12,645 nucleotides of DNA from Klebsiella pneumoniae (GCA_943325355.2 CALPPA020000027.1:1-12645); one strand, 5' to 3'; positions 1 to 6,599 are shown, counted from the first letter of the stretch. Numbers and translations are program-made. Notes: generated by a model from the letters alone, not told the origin.

Positions 1-97
1 CTAATTTGGCTAATTCTTGGCTTAAAAAATCGATGTGAACACCTGCACCTCCGTAAATGTTTGGTGGAAATTCATTGGTAAAAAGCGCTATTTTCAT
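1..97 (-). CDS. GT4 glycosyltransferase, glycogen synthase-like (N-terminal fragment)
   Basis: Only the first 32 codons lie in the window; the gene runs off the left edge. Reading the minus strand from the ATG at 97 gives MKIALFTNEFPP followed by NIYGGAGVHIDFL. The 'N/R-E-(F/Y)-P-P' turn followed by GGAGVH is the N-terminal nucleotide-sugar/acceptor loop of GT-B, GT4-family glycosyltransferases, and the GGAGVH form is typical of the actinobacterial-type (ADP/UDP-glucose) glycogen synthases. The product would be a cytoplasmic enzyme adding glucose to an alpha-glucan, but 32 residues cannot separate this from other GT4 enzymes. It lies downstream of the photolyase operon on the same strand, with a 216-base gap that suggests its own promoter. 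Confidence 0.6.
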   Translation of the reverse strand, partial: MKIALFTNEFPPNIYGGAGVHIDFLSQELAKL

Positions 98-130
98 TTT
101 TAACATTATTAGATTTATACAAATAGGAAC

Positions 131-164
131 CAAAAATAGTTACGAGGAATCCAAGTTATTTCAA
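131..164 (-). promoter_or_regulatory. Possible Bacteroidetes-type promoter for the glycosyltransferase
   Basis: On the minus strand TATTTTTG (131-138) fits the -7 consensus TAnnTTTG, and a TTG (162-164) lies 23 bases upstream as a possible -33 element. It sits about 35 bases before the ATG at 97. In such AT-rich DNA the match could be chance. Confidence 0.3.
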
Positions 165-189
165 TCTCAACGGAAAGAATATTTGATTG

Positions 190-207
190 TATTTTTTCGA
201 AAAAATA
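190..207. repeat. Perfect 18-bp palindrome
   Basis: TATTTTTTCGAAAAAATA is identical to its reverse complement. It is centred between the photolyase operon end and the glycosyltransferase start. As RNA it could fold into a 7-bp A/U stem with a UCGA loop. It is not a convincing terminator because no separate U-tract follows a GC-rich stem. A protein-binding site is possible; function unknown. Confidence 0.6.
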
Positions 208-284
208 ATTTTAAGTAAATATAGCAGATTTTTAAACACCACAAATAGTATTCAAAAAACAAGTATGAAAAATGTTTAAAATAT

Positions 285-300
285 AGTCTAAAACCAGACT
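285..300 (-). terminator. Weak candidate terminator of the crt-photolyase operon
   Basis: On the minus strand, 13 bases after the photolyase stop, AGTCT and AGACT form a 5-bp stem with a 6-base loop, followed by ATATTTT and further T-rich sequence. The stem is short and poor in G/C, so this is a tentative call based on position and the T-rich tail. Confidence 0.3.
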
Positions 301-313
301 TAAAGACAATTAG

Positions 314-1609
314 TTATTTCAAAATCCCCGCTTTGTAAGTAGCAATCGCACGATCACGTGCAAATGCGTGTTCGACCATAGGTTGGCCATATCCTAAATC
401 AAATTCTGGAATCCATTTTCGGATGTAGATTCCTTTTTCATCAAATTTCTGTAGCTGAATTTCTGGATTGAAAACTCTAAAATAAGGAGCTGCATCACAA
501 CCGGTTCCAGCAGCCCATTGCCAGTTCCCCACATTGGCAGACAATTCGAAATCCAATAGTTTTTCGGCAAAATAAGCTTCTCCCCATTGCCAGTTGATCA
601 ATAAGTGTTTGCAAAGAAAACTCGCTACCACCATTCGAACCCGGTTGTGCATAAAACCCGTTTCATTTAATTCGCGCATTCCGGCATCGACCATCGGATA
701 ACCCGTAGTTCCTGAACACCAGCGTTTGAAATCTTCTGGGTCATTTCGCCATTGAATGCCATCATAAGCAGCTTTGAAATTTTGGGTAACCACTTTTGGA
801 AAACTAAATAGAATTTGCATAAAAAATTCTCTCCAAATCAATTCACTCAAAAATACCTGATTTTTATTAGCCGCCCAATTCACCAATTTTCGAATGCTAA
901 CGGTACCAAAACGCAAGTGTGGAGACAGATGTGTTGTGCTATCCAAAGCAGGAAAGTCACGAGTTTCGTGATAATTGGCAACCTTTTTTAAATTATGGGG
1001 AATGACTTTTATAGTACTTTCTTCGAATCCTATTTGTTGTAAATTTGGAAACTTAAAGTTGGAATGAAAGAAATTAGAAAAATTTACTGAAGTATCATAT
1101 TCTCGAATCGGAGCCATTGTTTTGTATTTCTCCAGCCATTTATTTTTATAAGGCGTGTAAACCGTATAAGGCAATCCATCGGCTTTTGTGATTTCTTTTT
1201 CTTCGAAAATCACTTGGTCTTTGAATGAAAAGCAACTGATAGCATTCGCAGTTAAAAATTCACTGATAACCAAATCTCTCTTGATGGCATAAGGTTCATA
1301 ATCTTTATTGAAGAATACTTCTTTGACATCAAATTCTTGAATAAGTTGTTGCCAAACCTCTTGGGTTTTTCCTTTTTTGACCAAAAGTGAACTTCCTATT
1401 TCTTGTAATTTTTCATTTATTGTTGCTAGTGAGTCGAGAATAAAACCAACTCTGGCGTCGTTTTTTGGCAAACTATCTAATATATATTCGTCAAAAATAA
1501 ACAAGGGAATCATTGGATATTTGGATTCCAAAGCGAAAAAAAGACCTACGTTATCTTCTAATCGTAAATCTCTTCTAAACCAAAAAAAGGCAATTTCTTG
1601 TTTGTTCAT
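314..1609 (-). CDS. phrB: Class I CPD photolyase / cryptochrome family protein
   Basis: A 431-residue flavoprotein of the photolyase/cryptochrome family, expected to split cyclobutane pyrimidine dimers in DNA using blue light. The N-terminal Rossmann-like antenna domain begins with FWFRRDLRLEDN (residues 9-20). The C-terminal FAD domain carries STTHLSPHLRFG (224-235), TGYPMVDAGMRELN (302-315), HNRVRM (321-326) and NWQWAAGTGCDAAPYFRVFNP-type sequence from 362. By alignment with E. coli photolyase, the electron-transfer Trp triad is W287, W340 and W363, the FAD-contacting Asn is N359, and the dimer-binding residues E256, W259 and W365 are present. That favours a true CPD photolyase over a purely signalling cryptochrome. 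The start ATG overlaps the stop of the preceding SRPBCC gene by one base (TAATG), so translation is probably coupled. It is the last gene of the carotenoid operon, fitting light-induced repair alongside pigment protection. Confidence 0.93.
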   Translation of the reverse strand: MNKQEIAFFWFRRDLRLEDNVGLFFALESKYPMIPLFIFDEYILDSLPKNDARVGFILDSLATINEKLQEIGSSLLVKKGKTQEVWQQLIQEFDVKEVFFNKDYEPYAIKRDLVISEFLTANAISCFSFKDQVIFEEKEITKADGLPYTVYTPYKNKWLEKYKTMAPIREYDTSVNFSNFFHSNFKFPNLQQIGFEESTIKVIPHNLKKVANYHETRDFPALDSTTHLSPHLRFGTVSIRKLVNWAANKNQVFLSELIWREFFMQILFSFPKVVTQNFKAAYDGIQWRNDPEDFKRWCSGTTGYPMVDAGMRELNETGFMHNRVRMVVASFLCKHLLINWQWGEAYFAEKLLDFELSANVGNWQWAAGTGCDAAPYFRVFNPEIQLQKFDEKGIYIRKWIPEFDLGYGQPMVEHAFARDRAIATYKAGILK

Positions 1610-2070
1610 TATTTGGAATTAAACATTTCGTCCACTTTTAAGCGTCGGTAATCAAAGATTTCCTTCAACTTATTTTCCACAACTAATGAGTTCATTATTC
1701 TACCAAGAATACCCAAAGGCAATGCATAATGAATTAAGTCGGTCATTTTAGTTCCTTTTTCGGTTGCTTCAAAAAAGTGTTTGTGATGCCATAGTGCATA
1801 AGGACCAAAACGTTGTTCGTCGACGAAATAACTGTTGTCTTTAACGTAAGTGATAACCGTCATCCAACTCAATTTCAAACCTAAAAGAGGCGATACTTTA
1901 TATTGGATAATTTGTCCAGCATACATTGGTTTATTATCGAAATCGGTGATTTGAAAACCCATATCTTCAGGTGTAATCTTTTGCAGATTTTTTGGACTCG
2001 AAAAAAAAGCCCAACATTCTTCGACACTTGCGTTTACATATTGAACGGTTTCTTTGGTGTATACTTTCAT
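1609..2070 (-). CDS. SRPBCC (START-like) family protein
   Basis: A 153-residue protein of the SRPBCC helix-grip superfamily, which holds hydrophobic ligands in a deep pocket. Visible features are the opening strand with QYVNASVEECWAFFSSPKNL (10-29; the typical 'ipaspeevw.ff.dp.nl' start), the KITPEDMGFQI segment, a central FVDEQRFGPYALWHHKHFFE stretch, and a C-terminal helix beginning around ALPLGILG and ending FDYRRLKVDEMF. No signal peptide or membrane helix is evident. The gene starts 1 base after the lycopene cyclase stop (TAAAATG) and its own stop overlaps the photolyase ATG. Its tight position between pigment and photolyase genes suggests binding or handling of an isoprenoid or carotenoid, or of a chromophore, but no substrate can be read from the sequence. 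Confidence 0.85.
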   Translation of the reverse strand: MKVYTKETVQYVNASVEECWAFFSSPKNLQKITPEDMGFQITDFDNKPMYAGQIIQYKVSPLLGLKLSWMTVITYVKDNSYFVDEQRFGPYALWHHKHFFEATEKGTKMTDLIHYALPLGILGRIMNSLVVENKLKEIFDYRRLKVDEMFNSK

Positions 2071-2071
2071 T

Positions 2072-2749
2072 TTATTTTTTCTCTATTTTTTTAATTAAAA
2101 CCAAACTCATTAGTAACATCGAAAAGGCATATCCAATATCTTCTATTGGTATTGTTCCCAATCGAATTCCTAAGTTTTCGGCATTATTGTATGACACGAC
2201 TGGTTCGTCAATAAAACTGCCCGTTAGGATTCCGTTGACTATCGAAAACGGAACTAATATAATCAGAAATGTTAGGAAAAAGGTGTTCAGAATATTTGGA
2301 ACCTTTAAAACCGTGTACGTCAAAACCAATACCAAAAAACTATAATTCACAACGGTGTACCATTTATCATAATGAAGCGCTATTGTTGGCAAAAGCACGA
2401 ACATCAAAATCAAATATATAACTCGTACCGTTTTATCAGATAAGGAAACCTTTGGGAAAAAATAGTGAAAGGCAAAATGAATAAAAAGACTCGCATAGGG
2501 AATGCATATAAAAAACAACCATTCCTCGATAGGCAAATCAAAGAATTCAATTCCAGAATGATAACGGGGATTGAAACTCCAAACACCAATTTTAGTGAAG
2601 ATAATATCCCAAACAATAAAAAAAATGGCTGTTATTGCTATTGATGTGAATACTGCTTTCCATCGTTTTATATATTTCATTCTACTTTCAAAGCTATACA
2701 AAAACGGCACAAAGAAAGAAGCAATATTTAAAAACAGATACAGTGACAT
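2072..2749 (-). CDS. crtYcd: Lycopene beta-cyclase, fused CrtYc-CrtYd membrane type
   Basis: A 225-residue integral membrane protein of the lycopene cyclase domain family, closing the ends of lycopene into beta-rings to make beta-carotene. It contains both halves that are separate subunits in some actinobacteria. The first half has WDIIFTKIGVWSFN (47-60) and the acidic motif LPIEEWLFF (72-80); the second repeats it as IPIEDIGYAF (200-209). Six or seven hydrophobic segments cover most of the chain. An in-frame ATG at 2803 lies inside crtZ and would add 18 residues; I chose the ATG at 2749 because it begins the first hydrophobic segment (MSLYLFLNIASFF) and follows the crtZ stop by one base (TAATATG). 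That spacing suggests translational coupling. The distinctive paired PIE(E/D) motifs make the assignment firm. Confidence 0.9.
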   Translation of the reverse strand: MSLYLFLNIASFFVPFLYSFESRMKYIKRWKAVFTSIAITAIFFIVWDIIFTKIGVWSFNPRYHSGIEFFDLPIEEWLFFICIPYASLFIHFAFHYFFPKVSLSDKTVRVIYLILMFVLLPTIALHYDKWYTVVNYSFLVLVLTYTVLKVPNILNTFFLTFLIILVPFSIVNGILTGSFIDEPVVSYNNAENLGIRLGTIPIEDIGYAFSMLLMSLVLIKKIEKK

Positions 2750-2750
2750 A

Positions 2751-3191
2751 TTAAATTTTAAAATATTTGAATGGCACAAATAACATCCCAAAACATTCAC
2801 CATCTTCTTTCCCTAAGTGTTTGTGATGTACTTTGTGACCTTTGCGCAACGCAACTAAATATTTATTTTTAGTGTTTTTAAACAATTTAAATCGTTGGTG
2901 TATAATAATATCATGAACAATGAAATAACTCAAACCATAAGCAAAAATTCCTAGACCAATGAAGAATCTGTAATCAAAATCTGCTGAAGCACCGAAATAA
3001 AATAACAAAATACTTGGTATGGCAAAAATTACAAAAAACACATCATTCCGTTCAAAAATATGGGCGTATTTAGGCTGATGATGATCTTCGTGTAAATACC
3101 ACAAAAATCCGTGCATAACATATTTATGAGTACACCAAGTTACACATTCCATAATCAAATAGGTAGCCAAAAAAATTAAGAAGGATATCAT
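2751..3191 (-). CDS. crtZ: Beta-carotene hydroxylase (CrtZ, fatty-acid hydroxylase superfamily)
   Basis: A 146-residue non-haem di-iron membrane hydroxylase that would add 3- and 3'-hydroxyl groups to beta-carotene, giving cryptoxanthin and zeaxanthin. All expected histidine clusters are visible: HKYVMH (22-27), HEDHH (34-38), HDIIIH (93-98) and HKVHHKH (119-125). Hydrophobic segments lie around residues 1-19, 51-67 and 75-92. The reading frame can be extended upstream to a TTG at 3218, but the ATG at 3191 gives MISFLIFLATYLIMECV, which matches the usual CrtZ N-terminus, so I start there; this leaves 36 bases after crtB. Its stop is one base from the cyclase start. Length is normal for a short bacterial CrtZ. 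Confidence 0.92.
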   Translation of the reverse strand: MISFLIFLATYLIMECVTWCTHKYVMHGFLWYLHEDHHQPKYAHIFERNDVFFVIFAIPSILLFYFGASADFDYRFFIGLGIFAYGLSYFIVHDIIIHQRFKLFKNTKNKYLVALRKGHKVHHKHLGKEDGECFGMLFVPFKYFKI

Positions 3192-3227
3192 TTTATAATA
3201 TTTAATAGTTAAACTCAAAAATCAAAT

Positions 3228-4067
3228 TTACACTAATTTTAATTTGTAAGAAACGAAAGAATTTGCAAATAATCTGGCTTTGGTATAATTAGAAACTCTA
3301 ATTCGAGTAGTTCCAATTTTATGACAAGGGGTTTTTTCGAGCTTATTCAATAACTTTTTGTAATAAACAAAAGCGGTATAAACCCCGAACTTTGCGTCTA
3401 ATGGCAATTTTACAATTCCTTGATAGGCAACTCGAAAGTCTTCTTCTATTTCATTAATTATCATTGCTTTAGAATTTTCATCAAATGAATTTAAGTCGAC
3501 TCCTGGGAAATAATTTCGGTTCAAAACTAAATTGTCATCCTTCAAATCTCGCAAGAAATTTACTTTCTGAAAAGCAGAACCCAATCGCATTGCTTCATCC
3601 TTAAGCTCATTATATTTTTGCTCGTCTCCATTAACAAAAACTTTTAAACACATCAATCCAACAACATCAGCGGAACCGTAAATATATTCATCGTATTCCT
3701 GCTTCGTATGATATTCGGATTTTATTAAATCCATTTTCATACTCTTAAGGAAAGCTTGAATTAATTCATCATCAATATTATATTTTTTAACTGTATATTG
3801 AAAAGAATTCAAAATAGGATTAAGACTAATACCAAATTTTTGAGATTTGTAATATTCATTTTCGAAATCGTTAATCAAGACCTCCTTGTCAAAATCGTGA
3901 AAAGAATCAACAATTTCGTCAGCAAAACGAACAAATCCATAAATGGCATAAATGGCATCGCGGATATTTGGTGAAAGCATTTTGACTGCCAATGAAAACG
4001 AAGTGCTATAACTTTTAGTCACTAACACACTGCATTTAAAGGAGACATCATCAAATAATTGCTTCAT
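3228..4067 (-). CDS. crtB: Phytoene synthase
   Basis: A 279-residue squalene/phytoene synthase-family enzyme that condenses two GGPP molecules to 15-cis-phytoene, the committed carotenoid step. The first Asp-rich Mg-diphosphate motif is FADEIVD (48-54), the second is VNFLRDLKDD (169-178), and the family signatures SYSTSF (19-24) and YGSADVVGLM (130-139) are present. It is all-helical and without a signal peptide. The ATG is 4 bases downstream of the crtI stop, so crtI and crtB are co-transcribed. Choice of phytoene over squalene synthase rests on the crtI neighbour and the single-domain length. The substrate GGPP must come from a crtE outside the window. Confidence 0.93.
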   Translation of the reverse strand: MKQLFDDVSFKCSVLVTKSYSTSFSLAVKMLSPNIRDAIYAIYGFVRFADEIVDSFHDFDKEVLINDFENEYYKSQKFGISLNPILNSFQYTVKKYNIDDELIQAFLKSMKMDLIKSEYHTKQEYDEYIYGSADVVGLMCLKVFVNGDEQKYNELKDEAMRLGSAFQKVNFLRDLKDDNLVLNRNYFPGVDLNSFDENSKAMIINEIEEDFRVAYQGIVKLPLDAKFGVYTAFVYYKKLLNKLEKTPCHKIGTTRIRVSNYTKARLFANSFVSYKLKLV

Positions 4068-4071
4068 TATT

Positions 4072-5538
4072 TTATTTTAAAAGTTGTTTTTTAATTAGGT
4101 CAGACACTATTTTTCCAGAAATTATTGAAGGTGGAACACCAGGTCCAGGAACAGTCAACTGACCAGTAAAAAATAAATTTTTTACTTTTTTACTTATAAT
4201 TTTTGGCCTTAAAAAGGCAGTTTGCGTTAAAATATTTGCCAATCCATAAGCATTACCTTTATACGAATTGTAATCATTCACAAAATCGTTTACACAAAAA
4301 CTCTCCGTAAAGATAATATTATTTGATACATTTTGATTCGTCAATGTTTCAAATCTACCAATTATATTTTGAAAATATTTCTCCCTAATTTCAGGGGTAT
4401 CTTCAATTCCAGGAGCTATTGGGATAAGAAATATCCCGGATTCTGTTCCTTCTGGTGCGACAGATGCATCTGTCATACTAGGAAAACTAGCGTAAAAGAG
4501 CGGCTTTTCAGGCCATTTAGGAGTATCGTAAATGTCTTTTGCGTGAACATCAAATTCAGTATCAAAAAATAAAGTATGATGCGAAACATTGTCTATTTTT
4601 TTATTAAAACCAACATAAAACAACAATGATGATGGTGCGAAAATTTTACTATCCCAATATTTCTCTGAATATCCTCTGTACTTTTCGTCTAATAAGGTTT
4701 CTGTATGATGATAATCTGCGCCACTTAAAACAATATCAGATTCTATTGTAATTCCGTTTGAAACAACACTTTTTACAACTCCATTCTCAACATTTATTTT
4801 TTCTACATTTTGATTGGTTTCAATTTTTACTCCTAATTCTACTGCTAAGGTGACCATTGCTTTGACCACTTCATACATTCCACCTTTTGGATGCCAAGTG
4901 CCTAAACCAAAATCTGCATAATTCATAAAACTATAAAAGGAAGGCGTATTTGAAGGTTTTGCACCAAGAAACAATACTGGGAATTCCATAATTTGCTGCA
5001 ATCTCGAATTTTTTATTTTCCTTCGAACAGTAGTTCTAATGCTGCAAAAAAATTGATTGGCTTTTCTGATGGTGACAGGCGTAATCAATTCTGTAATGGA
5101 AATTCCTGGACGATACACCAAATCTTTAATGGCTACATCATAATTATGTTTAGCATTGTCAAGGAAAGATTCTAAATGATTGGCACTTCCTGTTTCTTCT
5201 TTTTCAAAAATGGCGAAAATTTCGGATAAATTATCTGGTATTTTAATTGAATCTACTTTATCAAAATAGACTTCATAAGCCGGATTTAGCTTATCTAAAT
5301 GATAATAATCGGATGGCTTTTTATCAAAATCTGCAAAAAATTTCTCAAAAACATCGGGCATCCAATACCAAGTTGGACCTATATCAAAAGTAAAACCTTC
5401 TTTGACAAGTTGTCGTGCTCGACCACCAACAGTATTGTTTTTTTCTAGAATAGTAACATTAAAACCCTCTTTGGCTAAATAGCAAGAAGCTGCCAAAGCC
5501 GAAAATCCCGAACCGATTATTGTAATTGTTTTTTTCAT
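4072..5538 (-). CDS. crtI: Phytoene desaturase (lycopene-forming, CrtI type)
   Basis: A 488-residue FAD-dependent carotenoid desaturase that would convert phytoene stepwise to lycopene at the membrane surface. The N-terminal dinucleotide fold is TITIIGSGFSALAASCYLA (4-22) with the FAD ribose Glu in ILEKNNTVGGRARQL (30-44); the final Gly of GxGxxG is Ala, which is common in this family. GFTFDIGPTWYWMPDVF follows (48-64). The C-terminal carotenoid-desaturase signature is FFTGQLTVPGPGVPPSIISG (456-475). Length is standard. The ATG at 5538 sits immediately after a Bacteroidetes -7 box (5547-5554), implying a very short leader. It is the first gene of the pigment operon, 54 bases behind the CarH-like regulator. 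The number of desaturations cannot be read from sequence, but the cyclase downstream fits a lycopene product. Confidence 0.94.
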   Translation of the reverse strand: MKKTITIIGSGFSALAASCYLAKEGFNVTILEKNNTVGGRARQLVKEGFTFDIGPTWYWMPDVFEKFFADFDKKPSDYYHLDKLNPAYEVYFDKVDSIKIPDNLSEIFAIFEKEETGSANHLESFLDNAKHNYDVAIKDLVYRPGISITELITPVTIRKANQFFCSIRTTVRRKIKNSRLQQIMEFPVLFLGAKPSNTPSFYSFMNYADFGLGTWHPKGGMYEVVKAMVTLAVELGVKIETNQNVEKINVENGVVKSVVSNGITIESDIVLSGADYHHTETLLDEKYRGYSEKYWDSKIFAPSSLLFYVGFNKKIDNVSHHTLFFDTEFDVHAKDIYDTPKWPEKPLFYASFPSMTDASVAPEGTESGIFLIPIAPGIEDTPEIREKYFQNIIGRFETLTNQNVSNNIIFTESFCVNDFVNDYNSYKGNAYGLANILTQTAFLRPKIISKKVKNLFFTGQLTVPGPGVPPSIISGKIVSDLIKKQLLK

Positions 5539-5546
5539 TTGTTTGG

Positions 5547-5554
5547 CAAATGTA
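5547..5554 (-). promoter_or_regulatory. crtI: Candidate promoter (-7 box) of the crtI-photolyase operon
   Basis: On the minus strand TACATTTG matches the Bacteroidetes -7 consensus TAnnTTTG. Transcription would start roughly 5-7 bases downstream, leaving an almost leaderless mRNA before the ATG at 5538. The -33 region is poor: TTG triplets occur 13 and 24 bases upstream, neither at ideal spacing, which fits a regulated promoter. It gives the operon an entry point separate from read-through out of the regulator gene. Confidence 0.5.
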
Positions 5555-5562
5555 GTAAAGAG

Positions 5563-5588
5563 TTAAACAAAAAATGGACAATTAACAA
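5563..5588. promoter_or_regulatory. Candidate operator upstream of crtI
   Basis: Plus-strand TTAAACAA (5563-5570) and TTAACAA (5582-5588) lie just upstream of the crtI -7 box, and ACAA recurs at 5567, 5578 and 5585. The 11-base step between the first two recalls the one-turn-spaced direct repeats used by CarH proteins. The TAAACAA core is shared with the regulator's own promoter. Assignment to the regulator is inference from position and sharing. Confidence 0.3.
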
Positions 5589-5592
5589 TAAA

Positions 5593-6501
5593 TTATAACT
5601 CCTCGACCAAATCAGAGATAGAGTTAAAAATTGATATTGTTTTTGGAAGATTATTGGTATCAATAAATTCGGTCATTCTGCCTAGCAACCAAACCTGAGA
5701 GTCAGAATCAAGTATTTCTGTAACAAAATCATTTAAATAATGATTTATAACATCTTTTGTAGGCTGCACTGTTAAATAGGAAACATAAATAATATTGTCA
5801 AAATAATTTTTCATAACTTTCAGACTCTCCATAGGTACGCTCTCTCCAAGATAAATAGTTTTATAACCGTTTAGCAGGATTTCATAATTCAAATACATTA
5901 AACCCAACTTGTGAATTTCATTTTCAGGAAGATACAATACAAAAACCTTATCCGTTCTTGTGGGTTCCAAAATTTGAAGTTTTTCAGTATTTATGAGTAG
6001 CTTTTGTTTTATTAAAAACGAAATAAAATGTTCCTGAGATGGAGAGATAGTTCCGGCTTGCCACAATAAACCTATTTCGTTCATCAAAGGAATTACTACA
6101 TCATAAAAAATTTCACGAAATGATTTTTCAGAAAGTAAATTATTGTAAGTATTAAAAAATAGAGTCTGATCAAAATTGATCATTGCCATTTTAAAGGCGT
6201 TTATGGCGTGACTTTTAGTACTTTTTTCTGAGATTATTTCTCTAACAAGGAGTTCAATTTTTTCTGAGGAATGCTCAGCTATTCTTGAGATTTTGTAACC
6301 ATAATCGTGTAGTAAAACAATGTTGAGTAATTTCTGCAAGTTCAACAAATCATAGTTTCTTATGTTTGTATTGGAGCGCATTGGCTCAAGAATATTATAT
6401 CTTTTTTCCCAAATTCGGATTGTATGTGCTTTTATTCCCGATAAGTTCTCGAGATCCTTTATACTAAACACATTCTTAACATTTCCCGTATTGTTTATCA
6501 T
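5593..6501 (-). CDS. carH: MerR-family regulator with cobalamin-binding domain (CarH/LitR-like photoreceptor)
   Basis: A 302-residue cytoplasmic regulator. Residues 11-75 form a MerR winged helix (FSIKDLENLSGIKAHTIRIW, then EKRYNILEP). Residues about 95-175 form the four-helix cap with the CarH motif Wx9EH (W147, E157, H158), which in Thermus CarH covers the adenosyl group of cobalamin. Residues about 185-300 form the B12-binding Rossmann fold, with ExHxxG as EIHKLG (195-200; H197 the expected lower Co ligand) and the loop YLGESVP (217-223). Known CarH proteins bind operators as dark-state tetramers with adenosylcobalamin, and light releases them. Gln148 follows W147 where Thermus CarH has His132, the second ligand after illumination. 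The gene lies directly upstream of crtI in the same direction, so it most likely represses the carotenoid-photolyase operon and, from the inverted repeat at its start, perhaps itself. Confidence 0.88.
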   Translation of the reverse strand: MINNTGNVKNVFSIKDLENLSGIKAHTIRIWEKRYNILEPMRSNTNIRNYDLLNLQKLLNIVLLHDYGYKISRIAEHSSEKIELLVREIISEKSTKSHAINAFKMAMINFDQTLFFNTYNNLLSEKSFREIFYDVVIPLMNEIGLLWQAGTISPSQEHFISFLIKQKLLINTEKLQILEPTRTDKVFVLYLPENEIHKLGLMYLNYEILLNGYKTIYLGESVPMESLKVMKNYFDNIIYVSYLTVQPTKDVINHYLNDFVTEILDSDSQVWLLGRMTEFIDTNNLPKTISIFNSISDLVEEL

Positions 6502-6522
6502 TTAATAAAAATTAATAAACAA
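6491..6522. promoter_or_regulatory. Inverted repeat spanning the regulator's start, candidate autoregulatory operator
   Basis: TTGTTTAT (6491-6498) and ATAAACAA (6515-6522) are perfect 8-bp inverted repeats with a 16-base spacer. They flank the start codon (6499-6501), and one arm overlaps the -7 box. Within the spacer TTAATAAA occurs at 6502 and again at 6512, a 10-base direct repeat. By eye, TAAACAA/TTGTTTA occurs in the window only here and upstream of crtI. The arrangement would suit a repressor, but binding is inferred. Confidence 0.35.
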
Positions 6523-6527
6523 AGGTA
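6520..6527 (-). promoter_or_regulatory. Promoter (-7 box) of the CarH-like regulator
   Basis: Minus-strand TACCTTTG is an exact TAnnTTTG match 18 bases before the ATG at 6501, giving a leader of about a dozen bases. The -33 region has TTTTAGG at about the right distance instead of a clean TTG. Confidence 0.55.
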
Positions 6528-6599
6528 CGATTATATTATGTAAATCCTAAAATCTATTTGTAAAAATATCAAAATTAACTGGGTTAAAAGGCCTAATTA

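Noticed and set aside
2750..2803. In-frame ATG at 2803 as the lycopene cyclase start
   Set aside because: The extra 18 residues overlap crtZ and lack any membrane-protein character; the ATG at 2749 begins the first hydrophobic segment and follows the crtZ stop by one base.
3192..3218. TTG at 3218 as the crtZ start
   Set aside because: The ATG at 3191 gives the family's usual hydrophobic N-terminus, so the 9-residue TTG extension is unnecessary.
6575..6587. TTAAC-TGG-GTTAA stem between the CotH gene and the regulator
   Set aside because: A 5-bp AT-rich stem with a 3-base loop and no strong T-tract is too weak to call a terminator.
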